Notes: generated from the letters alone by a model not told the origin. 55,947 nucleotides of DNA from Gammaproteobacteria bacterium (GCA_027006175.1 JALTKS010000067.1:1-55947), one strand, 5' to 3'; counted from the first letter of the stretch, positions 1 to 9,275 are shown. Numbers and translations are program-made.

Positions 1-1605
1 CCGAATACACAACTACAAATGTTGTTACGTGGACAAAACTTATTAGGCTACCGTCATTATTCTGATGACGTCGTGCGTGCCTTTGTCGAACTCAGTGCTG
101 AAAATGGCATTGATGTCTTTCGTATTTTCGATGCCATGAATGACATGCGAAATTTAGAAACCTCGGTTAAAGCGGTGAATAAAGCCGGTAAACATACTCA
201 AGGCACCATTTGTTACACTATTAGCCCTGTTCACAGCATTGAAAAATTTGTTAGCCAGGCAAAACAACTTGAAGACATGGGTTGTAACAGTATCGCCATT
301 AAAGATATGGCTGGGTTACTTACACCGAATGTTATTGGCGACATGGTTGCCAAATTTACGCAAAGCCTTTCAATTCCAGTGCATTTGCATTCACATGATA
401 CCGCCGGCATGTCGACCATGAATCATTTCGCGGCAATACAAAATGGCTGCCGTCATATTGATACGGCTATTTCAACATTCTCCTGCGGTTCAAGTCATGC
501 GCCAACCGAAACAATGGTTGCCGCCTTGCATAACACAGACAATAGTACGGAACTTGATTTGGCTGCCTTACAGGAAATCGGTTTTTACTTTAAAGAAATC
601 CGTAAAAAGTATCACCAGTTTGAATCTGACATGACAGGACTTGATACACGCGTGCAAGTTAATCAGGTTCCCGGTGGGATGATTTCCAATTTATCTTCAC
701 AACTTCAGGAACAAGGTAACCTTGATCGCATGAATGATGTGTTAACAGAGATTCCGCGTGTACGTAAGGATTTAGGCTACCCGCCGCTGGTGACACCCAC
801 ATCACAAATTGTGGGCACACAGGCCGTGTTAAATGTCATGACTGGCGAGCGCTATAAAACGATTACCAATGAAGTGAAACTTTATATGCAAGGCCGCTAT
901 GGCAAAGCACCGGGGAGTGTTAATACTGATATACGAAGAAAAGCCATTGGTAACGAATCTGTCATTGATGTGCGCCCTGCTGATTTACTCAAGAGCGAAA
1001 TGAATCGACTCCGCGATGAAATTGGTGAACTCGCCAAATCAGAAGAAGATGTTTTAAGTTATGCCATGTTCCCGGAAATTGGTCGAGAATTTTTAGAACA
1101 ACGGGATGCTGGAACACTTGAACCAGAAACATTAGAAGCAGCCCCCACCGGTGACGATAGCCCTCATGCTGCTCCGGTTGAATTCAATGTCACCATGCAC
1201 GGTGAGACCTATCATATTAAAATGACCGGCACCGGGCACAAAGGTCAAAACCAACGCCCCTTCTTTGTCACTGTGGATGGTGTGCCAGAGGAGTTGATGG
1301 TTGAAACCCTTGATGAAGTAATGATTGCGACTGATGGAACAGAAACAAACCAAAGCACTCACAAGGGCAGTAAACGACCTAAAGCATCAAAACCGGGGCA
1401 TGTTACAACCTCGATGCCCGGCACCATTGTTGATGTATTGGTCGAGGAAGGCTCAGAGGTAAAAGCAGGTGATACCGTATTAGTGACTGAAGCGATGAAA
1501 ATGGAAACAGAAGTACAAGCACCCGTCTCTGGCAAAGTAACCGCTGTACATGTTGCAAAAGGTGACAGTGTTAACCCCGATGAGGCATTGATTGAAATTG
1601 AATAA
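1..1605 (+). CDS. oadA: oxaloacetate decarboxylase alpha / pyruvate carboxylase subunit B (5' truncated by window)
   Basis: The frame is open from the first base (reading PNTQLQMLLRGQN), so the gene begins outside the window. An ATG at 19 is only an internal methionine. The protein has the C-terminal part of the carboxyltransferase TIM barrel (metal-ligand region HLHSHDTAG), the conserved PycB/OadA domain, a linker rich in A, P and E, and a biotinyl domain with the motif EAMKMET. The biotin-accepting lysine is codon 1498-1500. The family moves carboxyl groups between carboxybiotin and pyruvate/oxaloacetate. Which enzyme this is depends on its partners: PycA for pyruvate carboxylase, or OadB/OadG for the sodium-pump decarboxylase. 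None is visible in the window, so the exact role is open. The domain call is firm. Confidence 0.93.
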   Translation, partial: PNTQLQMLLRGQNLLGYRHYSDDVVRAFVELSAENGIDVFRIFDAMNDMRNLETSVKAVNKAGKHTQGTICYTISPVHSIEKFVSQAKQLEDMGCNSIAIKDMAGLLTPNVIGDMVAKFTQSLSIPVHLHSHDTAGMSTMNHFAAIQNGCRHIDTAISTFSCGSSHAPTETMVAALHNTDNSTELDLAALQEIGFYFKEIRKKYHQFESDMTGLDTRVQVNQVPGGMISNLSSQLQEQGNLDRMNDVLTEIPRVRKDLGYPPLVTPTSQIVGTQAVLNVMTGERYKTITNEVKLYMQGRYGKAPGSVNTDIRRKAIGNESVIDVRPADLLKSEMNRLRDEIGELAKSEEDVLSYAMFPEIGREFLEQRDAGTLEPETLEAAPTGDDSPHAAPVEFNVTMHGETYHIKMTGTGHKGQNQRPFFVTVDGVPEELMVETLDEVMIATDGTETNQSTHKGSKRPKASKPGHVTTSMPGTIVDVLVEEGSEVKAGDTVLVTEAMKMETEVQAPVSGKVTAVHVAKGDSVNPDEALIEIE

Positions 1606-1637
1606 AGCCTATCGCAAAGCGATTATTTAAGCTTTAT
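1602..1637 (+). other. nested hairpin between oadA and maf
   Basis: ATAAAGC (1602-1608) pairs with GCTTTAT (1631-1637), and within it ATCGC (1611-1615) pairs with GCGAT (1619-1623). There is no clear U-tract, so a terminator role is uncertain. A perfect TATAAT lies at 1635-1640, only 8 nt before the maf start codon, but I find no good -35 at 17 nt. The stretch may combine weak termination of oadA with a start for maf. Confidence 0.35.
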
Positions 1638-1648
1638 AATCCCGCGTC

Positions 1649-2245
1649 ATGACAAACTTATCAACATCAACCAGACTCGTGCTGGCATCGACATCTCCCT
1701 TTCGTAAAGAAATTCTTAAAAAGTTAGGCGTAGCATTTGAAACAGCTTCACCCGATATCGATGAAAGTCCATTGGCAAATGAAACGCCACCGCAACTTGT
1801 GATACGACTTGCAGAACAAAAAGCGCGTGCCGTTGCTGATGAATTTCCCGAGCATCTTATTATTGGTTCAGATCAAGTTGCAGTTATTGATAATAAAATC
1901 ATTGGCAAGCCACATACACATGAGCGAGCAGTTGAACAGCTCAGTAACGCCTCAGGTAAAACAATACGCTTCTACACTGGGCTTTGTTTGTACAACTCAA
2001 AAACAGATCACTATGAATCTGAAGCGGTTCCTTTTGATGTGGTCTTTCGTAAACTTAGCCCTTCACAAATTGAACATTATTTGCGCGCAGAAAAGCCTTA
2101 CAATTGCGCAGGCAGTTTTAAGTCGGAGGCGCTGGGTATTAGCTTGTTTGAAAAATTAGTCGGTGAGGATCCAAACACATTAATGGGACTACCACTAATC
2201 CGTCTGGTTGCTATGTTAGAAAAACAAGGACTAAATATTATTTAG
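1649..2245 (+). CDS. yceF: Maf-family nucleotide pyrophosphatase, YceF type
   Basis: 198 aa, the usual length for Maf proteins. It opens with LVLASTSPFRKEIL, the Maf signature, and carries GSDQV in place of the SADTIV-like motif. That feature, with the later NCAGSFKSEALG block, marks the YceF subgroup, which is known to hydrolyse 7-methyl-GTP rather than dTTP/UTP. It is a cytoplasmic house-cleaning enzyme. Its place beside sppA, the HAD gene, rluC and rne is the same as in pseudomonads. There is no Shine-Dalgarno before ATG 1649, and a TATAAT only 8 nt upstream raises the possibility of a leaderless message. It converges with sppA. Confidence 0.93.
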   Translation: MTNLSTSTRLVLASTSPFRKEILKKLGVAFETASPDIDESPLANETPPQLVIRLAEQKARAVADEFPEHLIIGSDQVAVIDNKIIGKPHTHERAVEQLSNASGKTIRFYTGLCLYNSKTDHYESEAVPFDVVFRKLSPSQIEHYLRAEKPYNCAGSFKSEALGISLFEKLVGEDPNTLMGLPLIRLVAMLEKQGLNII

Positions 2246-2288
2246 TGTCAAAAGTACTTAGTGGCAGTTCAACCCGAGAGCAAACACC

Positions 2289-3245
2289 TTATTTTAACTG
2301 CATATCTTTTAAACCTAATACATTTGCCAGTGTCTTGCTCATTGATGCGCCTAACCTGTCTGCGAATCTGTCTGCAAAAGAAGGTTTAATTGTATAATCA
2401 ACCAATTTCTCTTCGCCAATAACTTCGCGAGCAACATAACTACTACTGCCCAATGCATCAATTAAACCTAACTCAAGACTTTTTTCACCTGACCAAATAT
2501 AACCACTAAATAGTTTTTCATCGTCTGCGAGCCGATCGCCACGACCATTTTTAACAACGTCAATAAACTGTTTATGTATGTCAGCTAACATCTTTTTAGT
2601 GTGAACAACTTCTTCCTGGTTAATTGGAGAAAAAGGATCAAGAAAACCTTTATGCTCGCCTGCTGTTAAAAGACGACGTTCCACACCGACTTTTTCCATC
2701 GCCTTTGTAAAACCAAAACCGTTCATAATCACACCAATGGAACCAACTAAGCTCGCTTTATCTGCATAGATAGTATCTGCTGCAGCCGCAATGTAGTAAC
2801 CACCTGATGCACAAATATCAACAATCACTGCGTAGAGGGGTTTATCCGGATACTTTGCTCGTAATCGCACAATTTCATCGTTAATGTAACCCGCTTGAAC
2901 CGGGCTGCCGCCAGGGCTATTGATGCGTAAAATAACCCCCGCTGCTTTATCATTTTTAAAGGCCTTACGTAAGGCGGTAACAATATTATCGGCACTGGCT
3001 TCATTGCCTGCAGCAATAACACCGCTCACTTCAATAAGCGCAGTGTGTGCATTCAGTTCAGCTGCTGCACTTTTGTTATCAAATTCAAACGCAACAAAAA
3101 CACTGATTAAATATAAAACAATAAAAAACCGGAATGCGAGATTCCAACGTCGAGTACGACGTTGTTCCTTGATTGAAGCAAAAAGAAGGTCATTAATCGT
3201 GTCTTTTTCCCAATTATTGTTTGGTTTTATATCATTCTCACTCAT
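2289..3245 (-). CDS. sppA: signal peptide peptidase SppA, S49 family (short type)
   Basis: 318 aa with a short cytoplasmic N-terminus, one membrane segment at about residues 37-54 and a periplasmic serine-protease domain. This is the single-domain form, not the doubled E. coli SppA. The Ser-Lys dyad is visible: S147 in DICASGGYY and K199 in AGEHKG, which coincide with the B. subtilis SppA numbering. RINSPGGSP forms the oxyanion region. The enzyme degrades cleaved signal peptides in the membrane. It is the last gene of the minus-strand run rluC - HAD - sppA, 57 nt after the HAD gene with a hairpin in the gap, so it may be partly uncoupled from them. Confidence 0.93.
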   Translation of the reverse strand: MSENDIKPNNNWEKDTINDLLFASIKEQRRTRRWNLAFRFFIVLYLISVFVAFEFDNKSAAAELNAHTALIEVSGVIAAGNEASADNIVTALRKAFKNDKAAGVILRINSPGGSPVQAGYINDEIVRLRAKYPDKPLYAVIVDICASGGYYIAAAADTIYADKASLVGSIGVIMNGFGFTKAMEKVGVERRLLTAGEHKGFLDPFSPINQEEVVHTKKMLADIHKQFIDVVKNGRGDRLADDEKLFSGYIWSGEKSLELGLIDALGSSSYVAREVIGEEKLVDYTIKPSFADRFADRLGASMSKTLANVLGLKDMQLK

Positions 3246-3276
3246 TACCTATTTCCTATCATTTCAAGAAACAAAC

Positions 3277-3300
3277 ATTACTGCTGATAATAGCAGTAAT
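3277..3300 (-). terminator. hairpin between HAD gene and sppA
   Basis: A perfect 9-bp stem, ATTACTGCT (3277-3285) with AGCAGTAAT (3292-3300), encloses a 6-nt loop. On the minus strand it is followed by the T-rich GTTTGTTTCTT. It sits just after the HAD stop codon and about 30 nt before the sppA start. It could be a weak rho-independent terminator, an attenuator or an RNA-stability element. The stem is AT-rich, so efficiency is doubtful. Confidence 0.4.
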
Positions 3301-3302
3301 TC

Positions 3303-3962
3303 TCAACTATGCTCGTGTAACCAATCATTTAGCTCAACTATGTTCTCGCAACAGGTCAGTGGCGAGTACTGTGCTAATTGTTTACAGCCATGTACGCCAT
3401 AGCTCACCGCGACACAATCAATACCGGCATTATTTGCCATCTGCATGTCATAGGTTGAATCTCCAATCATGAGGGTTTTTTCTGGTGCCACATTTAACTC
3501 CTGCATTAACTCATGCAACATAGCGGGATCAGGCTTGGATCCCGACTCATCTGCACATCGGCTGGCATGGAATAGTGTGTGGTATCCGGTTTCATCAAAG
3601 ACACGATTCAATCCACGACGAGCTTTACCTGTTGCAACCGCCATTTTGACGCCTTTGGTATTAAGGCTAGTCAGCATGGCATCTGTACCATCAAACAATG
3701 TTGACTTACCTTTACTGGTATCAAAGAAATGATGGCGGTAACGCTCAGTCAATGCTTCCTGTTGTGCCTTATTCGCATCAGGATACAATGCCTCAAATGC
3801 TTCAGACAAACCCAGACCGATTATATTCCGGTAATTATGGTGACCCAGATCTTCCATATTGGTATCGGCGGCCGCCGCTGATAATGAAGACACAATATGA
3901 TCAACTGAATCCATCAATGTGCCATCCCAATCAAATATATAGAGTTCAAACTGCTTATTCAT
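3303..3962 (-). CDS. HAD-superfamily phosphatase (Gph-like)
   Basis: 219 aa HAD subfamily IA hydrolase. Motif I is FDWDGTLMDS, with nucleophile D11 and acid/base D13. Motif II is the Thr in AVATGK, motif III the Lys in SKPDP, and motif IV is MIGDSTYDM. The cap helices lie between motifs I and II. It begins 9 nt after the rluC stop and is clearly co-transcribed. A HAD phosphatase directly downstream of rluC is a conserved gammaproteobacterial arrangement. The substrate is unknown. Phosphoglycolate or another small sugar phosphate is plausible, but sequence cannot decide. A second HAD-IA paralogue, MupP-like, lies at 43309. Confidence 0.88.
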   Translation of the reverse strand: MNKQFELYIFDWDGTLMDSVDHIVSSLSAAAADTNMEDLGHHNYRNIIGLGLSEAFEALYPDANKAQQEALTERYRHHFFDTSKGKSTLFDGTDAMLTSLNTKGVKMAVATGKARRGLNRVFDETGYHTLFHASRCADESGSKPDPAMLHELMQELNVAPEKTLMIGDSTYDMQMANNAGIDCVAVSYGVHGCKQLAQYSPLTCCENIVELNDWLHEHS

Positions 3963-3971
3963 ATATGTCTC

Positions 3972-4937
3972 TTACAATTTATCTAATATATCGCTCAGCT
4001 CATCACTCAATGGCGCGATTATATCCATTTCCTGACCCGTACCCGGATGCTCAAACTCCAGTCGATAGGCGTGTAAAAATAACCTTTTCAAGCCAATTTT
4101 CTTCAATTGTGCATTACAGTCATTGTTTCCATATTTATCATCGCCTGCAACGGGATGCCCACAATACGCCGCGTGTACGCGTATCTGATGCGTTCGTCCT
4201 GTAAAAAGCTCGATATCCATGTAACTCGCCTGCTTAAAGCGCGATATGGGCTTAAATAGTGTATGCGAGTCTTTGCCCTTTTCATCAACACGCACCACTC
4301 GTTCGCCTGAGCTATGTGTTACTTTTAAAAGCGCTGCATTTTCATGGTGCTTGCCGAGATCCCAATGACCACAGACTAAAGCGCGGTAATGTTTTCTAAT
4401 TTTCCTGTCTGTACGTAACTGTTCATGAAGATGACGCAAATAGCTGCGTTTTTTCGCGATCATTAAACAACCTGATGTATCCCGATCTAAACGATGCACC
4501 AATTCAAGGTAAGGTGCTGTCGGACGAGAGGCTCGCAGTAATTCAATGGCGCCAAAACTCAGCCCACTGCCACCGTGTACGGCAAGGCCAGATGGTTTAT
4601 TAATAATAATCAGCCCCTTATCTTCAAACAGGATGGCTGCCTCGAGACGTTCAATTTGTTCATCTGGCGGTCTGATAGTCGCGGGCTTTTCCACCATTCT
4701 GATAGGGGGAATACGGACCTCATCACCTTCTTTGAGTCGGTAAACAGGTTTAATACGCCCCTTATTTACCCGCACTTCACCCTTTCGTAAAATGCGGTAT
4801 ATACGGCTCTTGGGAACACCTTTTAGTAGTGTAATCAAATAGTTATCTATGCGTTGTCCCGCTTGTTCCGATGAAATGCTCAGCATTCTGACGGTGTTTA
4901 AGGGGCCATTTTCTACATTGCTCATGGCCGCGATCAT
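3972..4937 (-). CDS. rluC: 23S rRNA pseudouridine synthase RluC
   Basis: 321 aa. An S4 RNA-binding domain (about residues 24-80) precedes the RluA-type catalytic domain with HRLDRDTSG, the catalytic aspartate being D151. GRTHQIRVH is the second family motif. RluC makes pseudouridines 955, 2504 and 2580 in E. coli 23S rRNA. The divergent position to rne, with about 420 nt between them, is diagnostic for rluC over rluD. Alternative starts exist at residues 5 and 18. The first was kept because nothing clearly favours the others. It heads the rluC - HAD - sppA transcript. Confidence 0.93.
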   Translation of the reverse strand: MIAAMSNVENGPLNTVRMLSISSEQAGQRIDNYLITLLKGVPKSRIYRILRKGEVRVNKGRIKPVYRLKEGDEVRIPPIRMVEKPATIRPPDEQIERLEAAILFEDKGLIIINKPSGLAVHGGSGLSFGAIELLRASRPTAPYLELVHRLDRDTSGCLMIAKKRSYLRHLHEQLRTDRKIRKHYRALVCGHWDLGKHHENAALLKVTHSSGERVVRVDEKGKDSHTLFKPISRFKQASYMDIELFTGRTHQIRVHAAYCGHPVAGDDKYGNNDCNAQLKKIGLKRLFLHAYRLEFEHPGTGQEMDIIAPLSDELSDILDKL

Positions 4938-4976
4938 ACCCTAAAATTATATAAAAGCTTGTTTTTCAATGCTTAA

Positions 4977-5005
4977 TTGATGTAATCGCCTGAGGCTGCT
5001 ATATT
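4977..5005 (+). promoter_or_regulatory. rne promoter
   Basis: TTGATG (4977-4982) and TATATT (5000-5005) are separated by exactly 17 nt, a good sigma-70 match. It predicts a start near 5012 and a leader of about 347 nt before the rne start codon, close to the 361-nt leader known for E. coli rne. Confidence 0.7.
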
Positions 5006-5011
5006 ATAAGG

Positions 5012-5358
5012 TGTCTGAAGCAGCTACCGGGCAGCGTTAACGCGCCGGGCTATTAGCAAGTACAGATATCGCGCGCTCCCTGACCAGCTGGTGCGGCAGT
5101 CGAGCGCGAACATGACAAACATGAATAACTGCGATCGGACTTATGCCGATTGCAAAACTAAACTAGGTACTGCTCGAGCAAGAGCCGAGTAGTCAGGAAT
5201 AACTAGACAGGCAATAGCCTGCTGTTACAACAAACCTGCCAATGACAGCTCCGTGTCTACAGGTTCTACCGCACCAGACAAGTTTTGATAACTTGTCCTG
5301 ACTGTTCAAATAGCGAAAGCTAACTCCTGCCCGTGTTGTACAACGGGATTACAGTAAA
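5012..5358 (+). ncRNA. structured 5' leader of rne (probable autoregulatory element)
   Basis: No gene lies in 4938-5358. After the promoter the leader holds a string of stem-loops: CCGG/CCGG around GCGTTAACGC (5027-5048); CGCGCTC with GAGCGCG (5072-5108); a 9-bp stem with one G-T pair (5130-5154); an 8-bp stem (5169-5193); CAGGC/GCCTG (5208-5221); a perfect 8-bp stem GACAAGTT/AACTTGTC (5277-5297); TAGC-GAAA-GCTA with a GNRA tetraloop (5311-5322); and CCCG/CGGG (5330-5347). In E. coli the rne leader folds into hairpins that RNase E itself recognises, shortening its own mRNA. Position, length and structure suggest the same here. I have not aligned it to the Rfam rne5 model, so homology of individual hairpins is inference. 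Confidence 0.65.
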
Positions 5359-8019
5359 ATGAAAAGAATGTTGATTAATGCAACTCAACAGGAAGAGTTG
5401 CGCGTCGCACTGGTCGATGGCCAGGCACTTTATGATTTAGATATTGAAACACCTTCCAAAGAACAGAAAAAATCCAATATCTACAAAGGCAAAATTACTC
5501 GCGTCGAACCGAGCCTTGAAGCGGCCTTTGTTGATTACGGCGCTGAGCGTCATGGTTTTTTGCCCTTAAAAGAAATTTCGCGTAGTTATTTCAGCAGTGC
5601 ACCAGAACAAGGCAAACGAGTACGCATTAATGAAGTACTCAAAGAAGGTCAGGAAATTCTGGTTCAGGTTGAAAAAGAAGAACGTGGCAACAAGGGTGCC
5701 GCACTCACTACCTTCATCAGCCTCGCTGGTCGATACCTTGTACTGATGCCTAATAACCCTCGTGCTGGCGGTGTTTCTCGCCGTATTGAGGGTGCTGATC
5801 GCAGTGAAATTCGTGACATTATGGCATCGCTGAATATACCCGATGGCATGGGTCTCATTGTACGTACTGCAGGCGTTGGTAAAAACCACGAAGAACTGCA
5901 GTGGGACATGGACTACTTGCTACAACTTTGGTCTGCCATTGAAGAAGCCTCAAGTCAACGCCCTGCTTCTTTCCTCGTGTATCAGGAAAGCAATGTTATT
6001 ATTCGTGCAATTCGTGATTATTTACGTAAAGATATTGCTGAAATCCTGATAGATAGCGAAGAAGTCTATAAGAAAGCCCATGACTTCATCATGCTGGTCA
6101 TGCCGCATAACTTAAACAAAGTTAAGCGCTACGAAGATCCTATTCCACTGTTTAGTCGCTACCAGATTGAAACTCAAATTGAGTCTGCTTTTCAACGCGA
6201 TGTTAATTTACCATCCGGTGGCTCAATTGTTATTGATCATACTGAGGCGCTGGTTGCTATTGATATCAACTCAGCACGTGCCACCAAAGGTAGCGATATC
6301 GAAGCGACCGCTTTAAACACCAACCTCGAAGCGGCTGATGAAATCGCTCGTCAATTACGTTTACGTGACTTAGGTGGCCTGGTTGTTATTGATTTTATCG
6401 ATATGGTGCAATCAAAAAATCAACGTGCGGTTGAAAACAGAGTTAAGGATGCCCTAAAACAAGATCGTGCTCGTATTCAAGTTGGTCGAATTTCACGATT
6501 CGGTTTACTGGAAATGTCACGCCAACGTTTACGTCCCTCATTAGGTGAGTCAAGTCAAATTACCTGCCCGCGTTGTTCTGGTCACGGCAGTATTCGCAGT
6601 GCAGAGTCATTAGCCTTGTCTATTCTTCGTATTATTGAAGAAGAAGCAATGAAAGAGAAAACCACTCGCCTCATTACGCAAACACCCGTTGATGTCGCGA
6701 GTTTCCTCTTGAATGAAAAGCGTTCAATCATTCATGAAATTGAAGCGCGGCATAAAATCAATGTCACTGTCGTGCCAAACCCTAATCTGGAAACACCCCG
6801 TTTTGAAGTACAACGTGTTCGAGATGCAGATGCTAATGACGCTGAGTTTAATAAACCCAGTTATAAAATTGCCGATGAACCTGAAAAAGAATTAGAGCTC
6901 ATTGTTTCTGATAGTAAACCACGGATAGAAGAACCTGCGGTTAAATCATTTACACCTGCAACGGCTGCACCGGCACCAACGCCCCCACCTGCACCAAAAC
7001 CAGCAGAAGTAAAAAAATCAGGTCCAGGTGTTATTAGTCGAATCTTTGGCTCGCTATTCGGCAAAAAACAGGCAGAAGTTAAGGAAGAAACGCACAATAA
7101 TCGCCGCCAATCACGTGGTCGAAATAATCGCAATGGACGTAACCAACAAGGCAATAACCGGAATCAAAACCGGAATCAGGGTCGCCGTAATCAGAATAAT
7201 CGTGGGCAGAACCGTAATCAGAATAATACGAATAAAGACAACAATCGCAATCAAAAAAATAAAAATACTCAGAATAACCAAGATGCCAAGTCACCCGCAG
7301 CCAATCACGCGGCTACTACAAATACCACACCACAGGGTAATACCAAGAGTGAAGATCAAAACAATCAACGTAGTCGTCGTCGCGGTCGTCGTGGTGGTCG
7401 CAGAAGAAGTAATCGCAATAACCAACAAAATACAAATACGGCAGAAACATCCGGTTCAAAAACAAACACAACTGAAACGACAGCGAAGCCTGTATCAACT
7501 ACACCTGCAGAGGCATCAACACCGGCTGCTCCGAAACCTGTCGCGCCTAAGCCTGCAGAGGCATCAACACCCGCCACACCAAAACCTGTTGCGCCTAAGC
7601 CTGCAGAGACATCAACACCCGCTGCGCCGAAACCTGTTGCGCCTAAGCCTGTAGAGACATCAACACCGGCTGCACCGAAACCTGTCGCGCCTAAGCCTGT
7701 AGAGACATCAACACCGGCTGCACCGAAACCTGTCGCACCTAAGCCTGTAGAGACATCAACACCCGCTGCACCGAAACCTGTCGCGCCTAAGCCTGTAGAG
7801 ACATCAACACCCGCTGCGCCGAAACCTGTTCCACCTACACAAACAAGTACTCCTAAACAGAGTCCACAACAAGTCTTTACTAAACCAAATGTAACAGCAC
7901 CTAAACCAGACTCATCTGCCTCAGGTACGCAACAAGTGTTCACAAAACCCAAGGCGGATAATAAACCGACACCAACAGCTAACCCGTTTATACCTAAACC
8001 ACCATCAGATAAAGAGTAA
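5359..8019 (+). CDS. rne: ribonuclease E
   Basis: 886 aa endoribonuclease, the scaffold of the RNA degradosome. The catalytic half is complete: RNase-H-like segment, S1 domain (about 37-120), 5'-sensor and DNase-I-like region. The metal-binding aspartates are D302 (AIDINS) and D345 (VIDFIDM). The Zn-link CPRC has C403 and C406, one residue off E. coli D303, D346, C404 and C407. The C-terminal half is disordered. A short amphipathic segment at about 556-567 ([12 protein letters not shown]) looks like the membrane-targeting sequence. Then come an R/N/Q-rich stretch, an [11 protein letters not shown] arginine block and a 16-residue T/P/A/K repeat array (718-826). Its transcript has a long structured leader. 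ptpA begins 1 nt after its stop. Confidence 0.97.
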   Translation: MKRMLINATQQEELRVALVDGQALYDLDIETPSKEQKKSNIYKGKITRVEPSLEAAFVDYGAERHGFLPLKEISRSYFSSAPEQGKRVRINEVLKEGQEILVQVEKEERGNKGAALTTFISLAGRYLVLMPNNPRAGGVSRRIEGADRSEIRDIMASLNIPDGMGLIVRTAGVGKNHEELQWDMDYLLQLWSAIEEASSQRPASFLVYQESNVIIRAIRDYLRKDIAEILIDSEEVYKKAHDFIMLVMPHNLNKVKRYEDPIPLFSRYQIETQIESAFQRDVNLPSGGSIVIDHTEALVAIDINSARATKGSDIEATALNTNLEAADEIARQLRLRDLGGLVVIDFIDMVQSKNQRAVENRVKDALKQDRARIQVGRISRFGLLEMSRQRLRPSLGESSQITCPRCSGHGSIRSAESLALSILRIIEEEAMKEKTTRLITQTPVDVASFLLNEKRSIIHEIEARHKINVTVVPNPNLETPRFEVQRVRDADANDAEFNKPSYKIADEPEKELELIVSDSKPRIEEPAVKSFTPATAAPAPTPPPAPKPAEVKKSGPGVISRIFGSLFGKKQAEVKEETHNNRRQSRGRNNRNGRNQQGNNRNQNRNQGRRNQNNRGQNRNQNNTNKDNNRNQKNKNTQNNQDAKSPAANHAATTNTTPQGNTKSEDQNNQRSRRRGRRGGRRRSNRNNQQNTNTAETSGSKTNTTETTAKPVSTTPAEASTPAAPKPVAPKPAEASTPATPKPVAPKPAETSTPAAPKPVAPKPVETSTPAAPKPVAPKPVETSTPAAPKPVAPKPVETSTPAAPKPVAPKPVETSTPAAPKPVPPTQTSTPKQSPQQVFTKPNVTAPKPDSSASGTQQVFTKPKADNKPTPTANPFIPKPPSDKE
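7510..7836 (+). repeat. 48-bp tandem repeats within rne
   Basis: There are six full 48-bp units (starting 7510, 7558, 7606, 7654, 7702, 7750) and a partial seventh (7798-7836). Each codes for [16 protein letters not shown] or a close variant. Units 4, 5 and 6 differ by only one or two bases, which suggests recent expansion. All units stay in frame. The product is a proline/lysine-rich flexible spacer in the RNase E tail. Confidence 0.95.
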
Positions 8020-8020
8020 T

Positions 8021-8491
8021 ATGATTAAAGTACTATTCGTTTGCATGGGCAATATCTGTCGTTCACCGACAGCCCATGGTGTTTTTGAAACAATGGTAAA
8101 AGCTGAAGGAATGGTTGCAGATATAGAAGTGGATTCAGCCGGAACCCATGCCTACCATGTTGGCGAAATGCCCGACAAACGATCTAGCCAGTGCGCTAGC
8201 CAACGTGGCTTTGATCTTTCCTACATACGTGCTCGAAAAGTAGAAATTAGTGACTTTGATTATTTTGATTACGTATTAGCGATGGATGCTGACAACCTTT
8301 CAATTCTTAAATCAATGGCACCAACTCGCCACCAGAACAAAATCAGTTTGTTTCTGGATTTTGCAAAAGACAGAGTCGAATCAGAAGTTCCTGATCCCTA
8401 TTATGGCGGACCGAATGGCTTCGATCACGTCTTTGATTTAGTAGAATCAGCAAGCAAAGGTCTACTGGACGTTATTAAGCGAGAGAAATAA
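8021..8491 (+). CDS. low-molecular-weight protein tyrosine phosphatase
   Basis: 156 aa, a standard LMW-PTP. The P-loop CMGNICRS supplies nucleophile C8 and R14. The general acid is D125 in VPDPYYGG. It starts 1 nt after the rne stop, so translation is probably coupled. In Pseudomonas the gene after rne is also an LMW-PTP, followed by murB and kdsB. Here murB is absent and kdsB follows on the opposite strand. Substrates are unknown. Related enzymes act on bacterial tyrosine kinases of polysaccharide export, but none is seen here. Confidence 0.92.
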   Translation: MIKVLFVCMGNICRSPTAHGVFETMVKAEGMVADIEVDSAGTHAYHVGEMPDKRSSQCASQRGFDLSYIRARKVEISDFDYFDYVLAMDADNLSILKSMAPTRHQNKISLFLDFAKDRVESEVPDPYYGGPNGFDHVFDLVESASKGLLDVIKREK

Positions 8492-8513
8492 TTATTTTTC
8501 GACTATTAAAGAA

Positions 8514-9275
8514 TTAATCATCTTTAACAAGACGAATCACCCTTTCTAGTTCTTCTTGAGTATCGACACCCGGCGGTGGAATAGCAGCGGCTTCACTAAT
8601 GTGAATCCGTTCGTCATTCCAGAGTACGCGTAACTGTTCTAGTGATTCCATCTCTTCAATATCACAAGTTGGCCAGGTAACGTAGCGTTGCAAAAATCCT
8701 GCACGATAAGCATACAAACCAATATGCCTATAATGCATATGATGACCAGAAGGTCTGAAATTCGAAACACGGAAATGCTCACGTTCCCATGCTATTGGTG
8801 CACGACTAAAGTAAAGCGCATAACCTGACTTACTAAACACAACCTTAACAACATTCGGATTTGCAACATCATCCGCCGAATGAATAGGTGTGCATAATGT
8901 AGAAACACTGGCATCTTGATGATCATGCAAATCAAGAGCAACTTGCTCGATTAAGCCGGCTGGCATAAGTGGCTCATCACCTTGCAAGTTAACAATAATA
9001 TCATCATCACTAAAAGTTAAATGTTTAGCTGCTTCAGCGAGACGATCTGTGCCGGAACGATGTGTATCCGCAGTTAATACGACATCAGCACCAAATTTTT
9101 TTGCGGCATCTTCAATACGCTTATCGTCCGTTGCAATGTAAACAGAGGATGCGCCACTTTCGATAGCGCGTTCATAAACATGCTGTATCATCGGTTTGCC
9201 GCATATATCTAAAAGAGCTTTGCCGGGCAATCGTGTTGATGCAAAGCGTGCAGGAATAATGACACTAAATTTCAT
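8514..9275 (-). CDS. kdsB: CMP-KDO synthetase (3-deoxy-manno-octulosonate cytidylyltransferase)
   Basis: 253 aa, full length. The nucleotide-binding N-terminus reads IPARFASTRLPGKAL, followed by YIATDD, LQGDEP and the family RHIGLYAYR block. It activates KDO to CMP-KDO for attachment to lipid A precursor in the cytoplasm. Its start codon overlaps the stop of the preceding Trm112-like gene as TAATG, so the two are translationally coupled. It is the last gene of the minus-strand envelope run exbB - exbD - msbA - lpxK - Trm112 - kdsB and converges with the phosphatase gene. Confidence 0.97.
   Translation of the reverse strand: MKFSVIIPARFASTRLPGKALLDICGKPMIQHVYERAIESGASSVYIATDDKRIEDAAKKFGADVVLTADTHRSGTDRLAEAAKHLTFSDDDIIVNLQGDEPLMPAGLIEQVALDLHDHQDASVSTLCTPIHSADDVANPNVVKVVFSKSGYALYFSRAPIAWEREHFRVSNFRPSGHHMHYRHIGLYAYRAGFLQRYVTWPTCDIEEMESLEQLRVLWNDERIHISEAAAIPPPGVDTQEELERVIRLVKDD

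Noticed and set aside
2920-3402. Open frame of 160 codons opposite sppA and the end of the HAD gene
   Set aside because: Composition is that of an antisense shadow, and sppA motifs on the minus strand are unambiguous.
3698-4204. Open frame of 168 codons opposite the HAD gene and rluC
   Set aside because: Shadow of two well-supported genes on the other strand, with no recognisable domain.
7028-7654. Second plus-strand frame in the rne tail (about 208 codons)
   Set aside because: A shifted reading of the Arg/Asn-rich tail. The rne frame continues intact to 8019, and there is no start signal.
7510-7836. Could the regular 48-bp repeats be a CRISPR array?
   Set aside because: The repeats are contiguous without unique spacers, stay in the rne frame and no cas gene is near.
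7365-7952. Long antisense open frame through the rne repeat region (about 195 codons)
   Set aside because: It is the mirror of the proline-rich tandem repeats. The low-complexity Gly/Ala/Val/Thr product is an artefact of repeat composition, and the plus-strand frame is clearly rne.
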